A stretch of DNA of 32,992 nucleotides, taken from NCBI GenBank assembly GCA_900313345.1, contig OMQW01000053.1:1-32992 (forward strand), written 5' to 3'. Every line of letters begins with the position of its first letter. Position 1 is the stretch's first letter. The notes below the pieces were generated by a model. It was not told the DNA's origin and made no database searches. It saw only the letters and a program-made list of their open reading frames with translations. This document shows, piece by piece, positions 23,329 to 31,342 of this stretch. The stretch is from an uncultured Eubacteriales bacterium (GTDB lineage: Bacteria; Bacillota_I; Bacilli_A; RF39; UBA660). Both the position numbers and the translations under genes were made by a program.

Positions 23329-24018
23329 ATGAATTTTTATGGAGTAAGAAACGAAGATAAAATATTTCCAACTGCAGTAGTTGATGAAAATAAGAAAAAA
23401 GTACTAAATTATAATTATTATGTAGGATTTGATATGCCTTTATATATATTAAATTATTTACATAAATCAGGTTTAATAAATGAATATGAGTTAAATGATA
23501 ATGCAACATTAAATAGAAAAATCTATGTAGTAAAAAATATGAAAAAAGATTTTTATGATTCGATTGAAAATACTAAGCATGTAAATACTACTTTAGGTGA
23601 TCTTGCAGTATTAAAAGAGTTAAACAAAATAACAATGGCAGATGCTAAAGAGTATGCAAAAAGACATGTTGACTTTACAAATATAACAGATTATTATGAA
23701 GCTTATAAAATGAATATAATAACTGAAGAAGAAGCATTACTAAATATTCAAAGTAAAATTAAAATTAATAAAAATAATTTAAACAACTTAAATATTAATG
23801 ATTTAGCAACTTTATGTGAAATGAAACTAATAGATAAAAAATCACTAATTAAAAAGACAAAAGTTAAAAATATTGAAATTAATGATTTAGAAGACGCTGT
23901 TGGTTATCATAGATTAGGTATTATATCAACAACTGAATTATTAAATCAATCACTAAGTACAATAACTGAAATGACAAGATATGAATATAGTGGAAAAAAC
24001 TTTACATTAAAAATTTAA
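23329..24018 (+). CDS. Helical-hairpin repeat protein, paralog 3 of 3
   Basis: The 229-residue protein is of unknown function. A ~30-residue polar N-terminus is followed by five hairpin units: MPLYILNYLHKSGLINEYEL, TLGDLAVLKELNKITMADAK, NITDYYEAYKMNIITEEEAL, NINDLATLCEMKLIDKKSL and EINDLEDAVGYHRLGIISTTEL. The order and spacing match paralog 2, including TLNRKIYVVKNMKKDFY after unit 1, which parallels TITRKVECVNNLKKDHYF there. This supports common descent by gene duplication. The ribosome binding site is AAGGAG, and a strong terminator follows. Confidence 0.75.
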   Translation: MNFYGVRNEDKIFPTAVVDENKKKVLNYNYYVGFDMPLYILNYLHKSGLINEYELNDNATLNRKIYVVKNMKKDFYDSIENTKHVNTTLGDLAVLKELNKITMADAKEYAKRHVDFTNITDYYEAYKMNIITEEEALLNIQSKIKINKNNLNNLNINDLATLCEMKLIDKKSLIKKTKVKNIEINDLEDAVGYHRLGIISTTELLNQSLSTITEMTRYEYSGKNFTLKI

Positions 24019-24043
24019 TTGATAGTCATCTATCAATTTTTTT
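24018..24043 (+). terminator. Intrinsic terminator after paralog 3
   Basis: ATTGATAG (24018-24025) pairs perfectly with CTATCAAT (24030-24037) around TCAT, followed by seven T. It isolates the repeat-protein cluster from rbfA. Confidence 0.85.
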
Positions 24044-24053
24044 ATTAATAGGG

Positions 24054-24059
24054 TATAAT
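24054..24059 (+). promoter_or_regulatory. -10 box for rbfA
   Basis: TATAAT lies 18 bp upstream of the rbfA ATG, with GAGGTG as the ribosome binding site. The -35 region is not recognisable. It would give rbfA its own promoter, now that it is separated from infB. Confidence 0.45.
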
Positions 24060-24076
24060 TATAAAGAGGTGTAATT

Positions 24077-24418
24077 ATGGCAAACAATATTAGAATTAAA
24101 AGATTAAATAACACATATATGGAAGAACTAAGCAGAATATTAATGGAAGAAGTAAAAGATCAAAAAGCTAAGGAAGCAATTATAACTGGAGTAGATGTAA
24201 CTAATGATTTAAGTTATGCAAAGGTATATTTTACTATTTATAATAGAGAAAATAAAAAAGAAGTTTTGGAAGCATTAAATACTGCAGAAGGTTTTATAAG
24301 AAGATGTCTTGCAGATAGAATAGAAATTAGAAATACACCAGAACTTAGATTTATTTATGATGAATCAGAAGAATATGGTAAACATATAGATGAAATAATA
24401 GAAAATCTAAATAAATAA
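24077..24418 (+). CDS. rbfA: 30S ribosome-binding factor A
   Basis: It binds the 30S subunit and assists 16S rRNA 5'-end maturation, also helping cold adaptation in other bacteria. The 113-residue protein is of normal length. It has the KH-like fold signature ITGVDVTNDLSYAKVYFTI and LADRIEIRNTPELRFIYDES near the C-terminus, which is diagnostic for RbfA. The start ATG has GAGGTG upstream. In most Bacillota it follows infB directly; here ~2.7 kb intervenes and it has its own promoter and terminator. Confidence 0.93.
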   Translation: MANNIRIKRLNNTYMEELSRILMEEVKDQKAKEAIITGVDVTNDLSYAKVYFTIYNRENKKEVLEALNTAEGFIRRCLADRIEIRNTPELRFIYDESEEYGKHIDEIIENLNK

Positions 24419-24438
24419 ACACTTTAAAGGTGTTTTTT
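24417..24438 (+). terminator. Intrinsic terminator after rbfA
   Basis: AAACAC (24417-24422) pairs with GTGTTT (24430-24435), with a 7-nt loop and a T-tract. It overlaps the stop codon by two bases. Confidence 0.65.
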
Positions 24439-24484
24439 TATGTAAAGAATAGCCTAATTTATAGAATTATTTATCTAAATGGAA

Positions 24485-24490
24485 TATAAT
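24485..24490 (+). promoter_or_regulatory. -10 box for the hydrolase-murF-ddl operon
   Basis: TATAAT lies 19 bp upstream of the GTG start at 24510, with AGGTGAT as the ribosome binding site. No clear -35 box is seen. Confidence 0.4.
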
Positions 24491-24509
24491 TAAAGAAGTA
24501 GGTGATATT

Positions 24510-25244
24510 GTGCAAATTAAAATAAATGATGTAAATATCAATTATGTAAGATTTGGAAACAAAAAAGGTAAAGATATTATTCTCTTACATGGTTGGGGAC
24601 AAAATATAGAAATGATGATGCCACTTGGTAGACCATATGAAAAAAAATATTGTATTAATATTTTAGATCTTCCAGGTTTTGGAGAAAGTGAAGAGCCAAA
24701 ATTTCCTTGGACATTAAACGATTATGAAATAATGCTTGAAGAATATTGTAAAGCAAATAAGATCAAAAATCCTATTATAATGGGACATTCATTTGGTGGT
24801 AGACTTGCGATATTATATGCATCACGTAACAAAGTATCAAAATTAGTTTTATTTGGTAGTCCAGTAACAATAGAAAAAAGTTCTAATAGTTTAAAAGTTA
24901 GAATATTAAAAAGTATAAAGAAATTTCCATGTATGAAAAAAATAGCATTAAAAGCTAAAAAATATATCGGCTCTCGTGATTATAAAGCAGCAAGTGAAAT
25001 AATGAGAGGAGTTCTTGTTAATACAGTAAATAAAGATCTAAGCGAAGATTCAAAAAAAATAGCTGCACCAACACTAATAATTTGGGGTGACTATGATACT
25101 GAAGCAAGTATAGAAGATGCAAAATTATTAGAAAAAAATATAAAAGATGCAGGCTTAATTGTTTTAAATGGAACACATTATGCTTATTTAGAAAATTTAA
25201 ATAGAGTAATAACAATATTAAATAATTTTTTAGGAGGTAAATAA
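24510..25244 (+). CDS. Alpha/beta-hydrolase fold protein
   Basis: The 244-residue protein has a complete alpha/beta-hydrolase catalytic set: LHGWGQN oxyanion region, nucleophile Ser94 in GHSFGG, Asp194 in WGDYD and His223 in GTHYAYLE. The lid region (about 125-165) is Lys-rich. There is no signal peptide, so it is probably cytoplasmic. It begins with GTG after AGGTGAT. It is followed at once by murF, whose ribosome binding site lies in its end, so it is in an operon with peptidoglycan precursor genes. The substrate is unknown; esterase or thioesterase action are possible. Confidence 0.85.
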   Translation: MQIKINDVNINYVRFGNKKGKDIILLHGWGQNIEMMMPLGRPYEKKYCINILDLPGFGESEEPKFPWTLNDYEIMLEEYCKANKIKNPIIMGHSFGGRLAILYASRNKVSKLVLFGSPVTIEKSSNSLKVRILKSIKKFPCMKKIALKAKKYIGSRDYKAASEIMRGVLVNTVNKDLSEDSKKIAAPTLIIWGDYDTEASIEDAKLLEKNIKDAGLIVLNGTHYAYLENLNRVITILNNFLGGK

Positions 25245-25245
25245 A

Positions 25246-26865
25246 ATGATAATATTTACAGGAATAATAATAGGTTTATTGATGACTCTAGCATTATCAT
25301 ATAAAACAAAAAGATCGTTACATATGCTGCAACAAAATTTATATAATGAAAATAACCGTTATTTAAAATGGGTAGGAAGTACAATAGGAACATTTTTTAA
25401 TATAGAAATATTAGGAATAATTATATTACTTCTAGCATATACAGTATTTTATAATTTAGATGCTTATTTAATAGCACTTGAATTATTAACAATAGTAGTA
25501 TACATATCAGTAATTAAAAATTGGCAAGATTTCTTTAAAAATGAAAAAACAAAGAAACCTCTTGTCTATACAAAAAGAATTAAAAGACTGATAGTAACAA
25601 TAACTGTTTTATATTTATTACCATTATTATATTTATTGAATATTGATATTAAAACACTATGGATTATTTTATTAATAGAATCAGTAATGATTTACTTAAA
25701 TGAAATGATAGTTTTTATCGCATTAATAATAAATATGCCTATAGAAAAAATGGTATATAATCATTTTAAAAGAATGGCACAAGATAAACTTAAAAATATG
25801 AATAATTTAAAAATTGTTGGTATAACAGGAAGTTATGGAAAAACAAGCTCTAAAAATATATTGGCAGATATTTTAAATGTAAAATATAATGCTTTCCCAA
25901 CCCCTAAAAATTTAAATACCTATAATGGATTAATTATGTCTATTAATAATCATATGGATAAATTTACAGATGTTTTTATAGCAGAAATGGGTGCTTATGT
26001 AAAAGGTGAAATAGCAGGCCTATGTAAATTAGTAAAACCAAAATATGGAATATTAACAAGAATAGGAACAGCACATTTAGAATCATTTGGTAGCGAAAAG
26101 AACATAGAAGATGGTAAATTTGAATTAATAGAATCACTTCCAGCAGATGGAATAGGTGTATTAAATGCAGATGACCCTAAACAATTAAATCACAAATTAA
26201 AAAATAAAGTAAAAATTGTGTGGATAGGTATTGAAAATAAAAATGCTGATGTTAGAGCAACCAATATAAAATGTACATCAGAAGGTACAAAATTTGACGT
26301 AATATTTAAAGGTGATAAAAAAAATTATCCATTCGAAACTAAATTATTAGGAAGTCATAACGTATATAATATTTTAGCAGGTATCGCTTTAGGAAAAGAA
26401 TTTGGTATTGATATAGAAGATTTACAAAAATCAGTTAAATCTGTAAAACCAATAGAACATAGACTAGAATTAAAAAAAATAGGTAAGTTCTATATGATAG
26501 ATGATGCTTATAATTCAAATCCAGTAGGAGCAAAAAATGCTGTTGATGTTTTAAGCATGATGAATGGAACAAAAATTGTTGTAACACCAGGAATGATTGA
26601 ACTTGGCGAAAAAGAAGATGAACTAAATAAAGAATTTGGAAAACAAATAGGAAATAGTAAAACTGATTATGTTGTATTAATTGGAAAAGAAAAAACTAAA
26701 CCTATAAAAGAAGGTTTAGAAGAAACAGATTTTAATAAAGATAATATAATTGTTTATAATGATGTTAGAGAAGCATATAATTTTATTAATGGATTAACAG
26801 TTGGTAATAAAAAAGATGTTTATGCATTATTTGAAAACGATTTACCAGACATGTATAATGAATAA
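25246..26865 (+). CDS. murF: MurF-type UDP-MurNAc-tripeptide:D-Ala-D-Ala ligase with N-terminal membrane domain
   Basis: It adds D-Ala-D-Ala to the UDP-MurNAc-tripeptide, the last cytoplasmic step of the peptide stem. The Mur ligase core starts near residue 185, with ATP loop GITGSYGKTSSK (192-203), IAEMGAYVKGEI, GVLNADDPKQL, HNVYNILAGIALG and the late motif DDAYNSNPVGAKNAVDVL. The first ~170 residues contain about four or five hydrophobic helices, so the enzyme is membrane-anchored, in contrast to soluble classical MurF; total length is 539. GGAGGTAA precedes the ATG. The ddl gene, 12 bases downstream, makes its D-Ala-D-Ala substrate. Confidence 0.88.
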   Translation: MIIFTGIIIGLLMTLALSYKTKRSLHMLQQNLYNENNRYLKWVGSTIGTFFNIEILGIIILLLAYTVFYNLDAYLIALELLTIVVYISVIKNWQDFFKNEKTKKPLVYTKRIKRLIVTITVLYLLPLLYLLNIDIKTLWIILLIESVMIYLNEMIVFIALIINMPIEKMVYNHFKRMAQDKLKNMNNLKIVGITGSYGKTSSKNILADILNVKYNAFPTPKNLNTYNGLIMSINNHMDKFTDVFIAEMGAYVKGEIAGLCKLVKPKYGILTRIGTAHLESFGSEKNIEDGKFELIESLPADGIGVLNADDPKQLNHKLKNKVKIVWIGIENKNADVRATNIKCTSEGTKFDVIFKGDKKNYPFETKLLGSHNVYNILAGIALGKEFGIDIEDLQKSVKSVKPIEHRLELKKIGKFYMIDDAYNSNPVGAKNAVDVLSMMNGTKIVVTPGMIELGEKEDELNKEFGKQIGNSKTDYVVLIGKEKTKPIKEGLEETDFNKDNIIVYNDVREAYNFINGLTVGNKKDVYALFENDLPDMYNE

Positions 26866-26877
26866 AGGAGGAACATT

Positions 26878-28095
26878 ATGAAAATAAAAGTTGGAGTTAT
26901 ATTTGGTGGAGAAAGTGTTGAACATGAAGTAAGTATTATTTCAGCACTACAAGCAATAAGCAAAATAGATGAAAGTAAATATGAAATAGTACCTATCTAT
27001 ATGACTAAGGATAGAGAATGGTACACTGGAAATATGTTAAAAGATATTGATTCTTATAGTGATTTAGAATTAATTAAAAAATATACAGATAATGTAGTAT
27101 TATGTTATGAAAAAGGAAAATATGTTCTAAAGAAAAAGGGTGGATTATTTAACAAAGTAGTTAATGATATAGATATTATATTCCCAATTACTCACGGAAC
27201 AAATGTAGAGGATGGTGCTCTACAAGGATATTTCCAAACAATAGGTATACCTTATGTAGGACCAAATGTTTATGCAGGTGTAGTAGGCCAAGATAAAGTT
27301 TATATGAAAAGAATATTTGATGGTGAAAAATTACCTATGGCTAAATATGACTGGTTCTATGATGCTGAATACAAAAACAGTCCTAAAGAAGTATTAAAGA
27401 AAGTAAGTAAATTAAAGTATCCATTAATAGTAAAACCTGCAACAACAGGAAGTAGTGTAGGTATTGGAACTGCTAAAGATGAAGAAGAATTAAAAGAATG
27501 TATCGAAGAAGCAATGAACTATGATAGTAAAATATTAGTTGAAGAAATGGTTCAAAATTTAAAAGAAGTAAATATTAGTGTTTTAGGAAATTATGAGAAT
27601 CAAAAACTAAGCGAAATTGAAGAAGTAATGTCTAGTGAAAAATTCTTAACATATGCTGAAAAATATTTAGGCAGTGCCAAAAGTAAAGGTAAGTCAGGAG
27701 TAAAAGTACCTGTTAAAGCTTCTAAAGGAATGGCTAGTGCTTCAAGAAAAATACCAGCAGATTTAACAAAAGAAGAAAGAAAAGATGTAGAAGAAATAGC
27801 AATAAAAGCATTTAAAGCATTAGGATCAGCTGGAGTATGTAGAATAGATTTCTTAGTTGATTCTAAAGCAAAGAAAGTATATATTAATGAAATAAACTCT
27901 ATTCCAGGATCTTTATCATTCTATTTATGGGAACCAAAAGGAAAGAGTTATTCAGAATTGTTAGATGATTTAATTAATATTGGTGTTAAAGAATATAAAA
28001 AGCGTACATCAAAAACTTATTCTTTTGAAACAAATATATTAGCAGGATATGCTGCAAATGGAACAAAAGGTGCTAAAGGTAAATTAGCTAAATAA
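26878..28095 (+). CDS. ddl: D-alanine--D-alanine ligase
   Basis: It joins two D-alanines for peptidoglycan. It has ATP-grasp motifs in order: GVIFGGESVEHEVSI at the N-terminus, ITHGTNVEDGALQGYF, IPYVGPNVYAGVVGQDK, VKPATTGSSVGIG, and the metal-binding CRIDFLVD plus INEINSIPGSL. The protein is 405 residues against about 350-370 normally. The excess lies in a Lys/Ser-rich segment between EKFLTYAEKYL and IPADL (about residues 260-290), where the omega-loop region lies, and in a basic Gly/Lys/Ala tail (about 375-405). It starts with GGAGG upstream and ends the operon at a strong terminator. Confidence 0.93.
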   Translation: MKIKVGVIFGGESVEHEVSIISALQAISKIDESKYEIVPIYMTKDREWYTGNMLKDIDSYSDLELIKKYTDNVVLCYEKGKYVLKKKGGLFNKVVNDIDIIFPITHGTNVEDGALQGYFQTIGIPYVGPNVYAGVVGQDKVYMKRIFDGEKLPMAKYDWFYDAEYKNSPKEVLKKVSKLKYPLIVKPATTGSSVGIGTAKDEEELKECIEEAMNYDSKILVEEMVQNLKEVNISVLGNYENQKLSEIEEVMSSEKFLTYAEKYLGSAKSKGKSGVKVPVKASKGMASASRKIPADLTKEERKDVEEIAIKAFKALGSAGVCRIDFLVDSKAKKVYINEINSIPGSLSFYLWEPKGKSYSELLDDLINIGVKEYKKRTSKTYSFETNILAGYAANGTKGAKGKLAK

Positions 28096-28124
28096 AAATA
28101 TGAACATAAATTCATATTTTTTTT
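28096..28124 (+). terminator. Intrinsic terminator after ddl
   Basis: AAATATGAA (28096-28104) pairs perfectly with TTCATATTT (28111-28119), followed by T residues. Confidence 0.8.
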
Positions 28125-28132
28125 GATTATTT

Positions 28133-28165
28133 TTATAAAAAAAAGAAAGTTTTTTTGCTTTCTTT
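28133..28165 (-). terminator. Terminator of the minus-strand tRNA-Lys
   Basis: Read on the minus strand, AAAGAAAG and CTTTCTTT form an 8-bp stem. The A-run on the plus strand gives a U-tract after it. The position directly 3' of tRNA-Lys fits. Confidence 0.65.
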
Positions 28166-28175
28166 AATATCTAAA

Positions 28176-28251
28176 TGGTGTCCCCTTGCGGGCTCGAACC
28201 GCAGACCCACTGATTAAGAGTCAGTTGCTCTACCAACTGAGCTAAGGAGAC
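28176..28251 (-). tRNA. tRNA-Lys (anticodon CTT)
   Basis: This is a complete 76-nt cloverleaf on the minus strand. The acceptor is GTCTCCT/AGGGGAC, the anticodon stem ACTGA/TCAGT has loop CTCTTAA (anticodon CTT), and the T loop TTCGAGC is present. The CCA end is encoded. It is alone on this strand between ddl and the ATPase gene. Confidence 0.95.
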
Positions 28252-28267
28252 ATGTCTAACAAAATAA

Positions 28268-28276
28268 ATTATATCA
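28268..28276 (-). promoter_or_regulatory. Extended -10 promoter for tRNA-Lys
   Basis: The minus strand reads TGATATAAT (TG-N-TATAAT), starting transcription near 28261, about 10 bases before the tRNA 5' end. It faces the ATPase promoter, so the two are divergent. Confidence 0.5.
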
Positions 28277-28343
28277 TAAAAATAAAAAAAATAAACAAAA
28301 ATAGTTAAAAAAATGAAAATAATTAATAAAATAAAGCTATCTA

Positions 28344-28352
28344 TGTTAAAAT
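28344..28352 (+). promoter_or_regulatory. Extended -10 promoter for the P-type ATPase
   Basis: TGTTAAAAT is an extended -10-like element 22 bp before the ATG at 28375. GAAGGTGA serves as the ribosome binding site. Confidence 0.45.
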
Positions 28353-28374
28353 ATTTAATGTAGAAGGTGAAAAA

Positions 28375-30720
28375 ATGACCAAAAATGATAAATATATAAC
28401 TAATTTAAACATTGGTTTAACTAATAAAGAAGTTGAAGAAAGAATATCAAAAGGACTAATTAATAAAGATAATCACAGCAAAACAAAAACGATAAAAGAA
28501 ATAATATTAGAAAATACTTTTACATTGTTTAATATAATAAATATTATTTTAGGAGTTGCAATTTTACTTGTTGGATCTTTTAAAAATCTTGTGTTTTTAT
28601 TAATTGTACTAGCTAATACTTTAATAAGTATTTATCAAGAAGTAAGAACAAAGAAAACATTAGATCAGTTAGAAATAGCAACTGAATCTAAAATATTAAC
28701 TATAAGAGATGGTAAGGAATTATTATTATTGGGTGATGAATTAGTAAAAGACGATTTAATTATTTTAAAACCAGGTAATAGTATAGTAGTAGATTCAATT
28801 TTACTAGATGGTGAATGTGAAGTTGATGAGTCTGCAATAACTGGAGAGAGTATAGCAGTAAATAAAAAAGTAGGGGATATGCTTATCTCAGGAAGTTTTA
28901 TTGTAAGTGGTACTGTTAAAGCACAAGTTAAAAATATAGGAAAAGAAAACTTTGTAAGTAAACTAGAAAGTGATACAAAATATATTAAACCCGTCTCTAG
29001 TGAAATAATGAAATCCTTAAATAAAATAATTGAAACGATTTCACTTATTATAATTCCTATAGGTATATTATTGTTCTATAGACAACTATACTTAGCTGAT
29101 AATAACATAACAAATGCGGTTGTTAATACATCTGCAGCAATTATAGGAATGATACCAGAAGGACTTGTATTATTAACTAGTACAGTTCTCGCAGTAAGCG
29201 TATATAATCTATCTAAAGAAAATGTATTAGTACAAGACCTTTATTGTATTGAGAGTTTAGCAAGAGTTGATGTTTTGTGCCTTGATAAAACTGGAACTAT
29301 AACAAAAGGTGAAATGGAAATAGTTGACGTAATTAATAAAGAAAAAGTAGATAGTGGTGAAATTGCAGCATTAATTGTAAAAAATACAAAAGATGAAAAT
29401 CCAACAGCATTAGCAATACGCAACAAATATAAAACTACAAATAAAATTCAAATTAGTAATGTATTTCCTTTTCAGTCAAAAACTAAAATGTCTGGAATTG
29501 AAATGGAAGATGGTAAAAAATATTATATAGGTGCACCAGAGTTTATATTACCGGAAAGCATATATGATAAGAATAAAAAAGAAATAGAAAAATATTCTAA
29601 TGAATATAGAATAATTTGCGTAATAGAAAAAAATAAAACGACTAAATTATTAGGCTACATTTTACTTCAAGATAAAATAAGAGAAAATGCTAAAGATGTT
29701 CTAGACTACTTTAAAAAGAATGAAGTAACATTAAAAATCATATCAGGTGATAATCCGTTAACAGTAAAAAATATTGCAGAAAGGGCAGGACTAACCAATC
29801 TAAAATACATAGATGCGACAAAATTAAAAACAGAAAAAGATGAAATAAAGGCAATACTAGAAAATGATATTATTGGACGAGTAACCCCACATCAAAAAAA
29901 AGATTTTGTGATAGCTCTTCAGAATGAAGGACACACTGTTGCAATGACAGGCGATGGAGTTAATGATGTACTTGCATTAAAAGAGGCAGATTGTTCAGTA
30001 GCAATGGCTAGTGGAGCTGACTGCACTAAAAATGTAAGCAATTTGGTACTTCTTGATTCCGATTTTAAGTCTATGCCAAAAATAGTTTCCGAAGGAAGAA
30101 GAACAATAAATAATATAGAAAGAAGTGCAAGTTTATTTCTTGCAAAAACAATTTATGCTTGCGTATTATCATTTCTTTTTATATTTATTAGAAGAAGCTA
30201 CCCATTTATTCCAATACAATTAACACTTGCAAGTATTTCAACAATTGGAATACCTTCATTTATGCTTTCATTTGAATCTAATAATGATAGAGTAAAAAAG
30301 GGATTTTTAAAAACAATATTAAGAAGATCATTTCCACCAGCATTAACTATTATTGTTGCAGTTTTAATAACAACTATAATAGGTTATTTAATGAATTTAT
30401 CTTACACTCAAATATCAACACTATCAGTATTGATAACAAGCATTATAAGTTTTATGTTACTATATAAAATTTCTGAGCCATTAAATAACTATAGAAAAAT
30501 CTTATTATTTACAATGATAACCTTATTTACTATAAATTATATAACAATGAAGGAAACATTTTCATTTGCAAAATTAGATATTAAAATAACAATTATTCTT
30601 ATTATATTAATTTTTATATCTTATATATTATATGAATTTTTAGATAAAGAATTATATGATACGAAACAAAATATAGTAAAACACGTTAATAAGTTCAAAA
30701 TAAATTTAAAAAATAATTAA
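28375..30720 (+). CDS. Cation-transporting P-type ATPase, CtpE-like
   Basis: It is an ion pump driven by an aspartyl-phosphate intermediate. The 781-residue protein has the actuator motif TGES, the phosphorylation site DKTGTITKG (Asp304) and the hinge motif GDGVNDVLAL (526-535). Its helix-4 motif is PEGLVLLTS, instead of the PEGLP of SERCA-type calcium pumps or the CPx of heavy-metal pumps; this and VLVQDLYCIESLARVDVLCLDKTGT resemble the CtpE group, for which calcium uptake has been proposed. There are about ten hydrophobic segments. No metal-binding N-terminal domain is present. The substrate is therefore uncertain, with Ca2+ the best guess. Confidence 0.88.
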   Translation: MTKNDKYITNLNIGLTNKEVEERISKGLINKDNHSKTKTIKEIILENTFTLFNIINIILGVAILLVGSFKNLVFLLIVLANTLISIYQEVRTKKTLDQLEIATESKILTIRDGKELLLLGDELVKDDLIILKPGNSIVVDSILLDGECEVDESAITGESIAVNKKVGDMLISGSFIVSGTVKAQVKNIGKENFVSKLESDTKYIKPVSSEIMKSLNKIIETISLIIIPIGILLFYRQLYLADNNITNAVVNTSAAIIGMIPEGLVLLTSTVLAVSVYNLSKENVLVQDLYCIESLARVDVLCLDKTGTITKGEMEIVDVINKEKVDSGEIAALIVKNTKDENPTALAIRNKYKTTNKIQISNVFPFQSKTKMSGIEMEDGKKYYIGAPEFILPESIYDKNKKEIEKYSNEYRIICVIEKNKTTKLLGYILLQDKIRENAKDVLDYFKKNEVTLKIISGDNPLTVKNIAERAGLTNLKYIDATKLKTEKDEIKAILENDIIGRVTPHQKKDFVIALQNEGHTVAMTGDGVNDVLALKEADCSVAMASGADCTKNVSNLVLLDSDFKSMPKIVSEGRRTINNIERSASLFLAKTIYACVLSFLFIFIRRSYPFIPIQLTLASISTIGIPSFMLSFESNNDRVKKGFLKTILRRSFPPALTIIVAVLITTIIGYLMNLSYTQISTLSVLITSIISFMLLYKISEPLNNYRKILLFTMITLFTINYITMKETFSFAKLDIKITIILIILIFISYILYEFLDKELYDTKQNIVKHVNKFKINLKNN

Positions 30721-30799
30721 AATAAATAAAAAATTATTGCTTTATTTAATTAAATTTGCTAATATATACATGTGCTTTGAAAAAAGTTAAAATTTCTTC

Positions 30800-30828
30800 T
30801 TGCAAAAAAGAAAAATATATAGTAAACT
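30800..30828 (+). promoter_or_regulatory. Promoter of the tRNA Ile-Asn-Glu cluster
   Basis: TTGCAA (30800-30805), 17 bp, then TAAACT (30823-30828). The start would be near 30835, a short leader before tRNA-Ile. Both boxes are imperfect. Confidence 0.4.
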
Positions 30829-30847
30829 TAATAAGTAAAGCAAATTT

Positions 30848-30924
<77 letters not shown>

Positions 30925-30932
30925 ATTTTTTT

Positions 30933-31009
30933 GCCTCAATAGCTCAGTTGGTTAGAGCACTTGACTGTTAATCAAGGGGTCCTAGGTTCAAGTCCTAGTT
31001 GGGGCGCCA
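30933..31009 (+). tRNA. tRNA-Asn (anticodon GTT)
   Basis: This is a 77-nt cloverleaf: acceptor GCCTCAA/TTGGGGC, anticodon stem CTTGA/TCAAG with loop CTGTTAA (anticodon GTT), discriminator G and encoded CCA. It starts eight bases after tRNA-Ile. Confidence 0.95.
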
Positions 31010-31012
31010 TCT

Positions 31013-31089
31013 GGCCAGGTGGTGAAGCGGCTTAACACACTGCCCTTTCACGGCAGCATTCACGGATTCGAATTCCGTCCTGGTCACCA
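31013..31089 (+). tRNA. tRNA-Glu (anticodon TTC)
   Basis: This is a 77-nt cloverleaf: acceptor GGCCAGG/CCTGGTC, anticodon stem CTGCC/GGCAG with loop CTTTCAC (anticodon TTC), T loop TTCGAAT and encoded CCA. Three bases separate it from tRNA-Asn. Confidence 0.93.
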
Positions 31090-31100
31090 TATTAAAAATT

Positions 31101-31122
31101 AAACTCCAAAAGGAGTTTTTTT
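31101..31122 (+). terminator. Intrinsic terminator after the tRNA cluster
   Basis: AAACTCC pairs with GGAGTTT around AAAA, followed by a T-run. Confidence 0.85.
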
Positions 31123-31135
31123 GTTGTCAAAATAG

Positions 31136-31164
31136 TTGACATTATAAATCTTTTAATGTAATAT
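31136..31164 (+). promoter_or_regulatory. Promoter of tRNA-Ser
   Basis: A consensus TTGACA (31136-31141), a 17-bp spacer and TAATAT (31159-31164). The start would be near 31171. A ~27-base leader with a GC-rich first part (TGCGGACGCG) precedes the tRNA and is probably removed by RNase P. Confidence 0.65.
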
Positions 31165-31197
31165 TATATATGCGGACGCGTTAGAGTGAAGCTAAGT

Positions 31198-31288
31198 GGA
31201 GCAGTACTCAAGAGGCTGAAGAGGCGCCCCTGCTAAGGGTGTAGATCGGGTAACTGGTGCGAGAGTTCAAATCTCTCCTGCTCCGCCA
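31198..31288 (+). tRNA. tRNA-Ser (anticodon GCT)
   Basis: This is a 91-nt class II tRNA with a long variable arm (GTAGATCGGG...region). The acceptor is GGAGCAG/CTGCTCC, the anticodon loop CTGCTAA gives GCT, the T loop is TTCAAAT, and CCA is encoded. It reads Ser AGC/AGU codons. Confidence 0.94.
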
Positions 31289-31298
31289 CTAAGAAATT

Positions 31299-31328
31299 AA
31301 ACTTCTGAACTTCAGAAGTTTTTATTTT
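31299..31328 (+). terminator. Intrinsic terminator after tRNA-Ser
   Basis: AACTTCTGAA and TTCAGAAGTT are complementary (centre near 31310; the inner pairs form the loop), followed by a T-rich stretch. Confidence 0.75.
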
Positions 31329-31342
31329 ATAAAGGTGATTTT

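Noticed and set aside
30721..30799. Small gene or regulatory RNA between the ATPase and the tRNA cluster
   Set aside because: It is an A/T-rich spacer with no convincing stem, promoter or ORF of its own.
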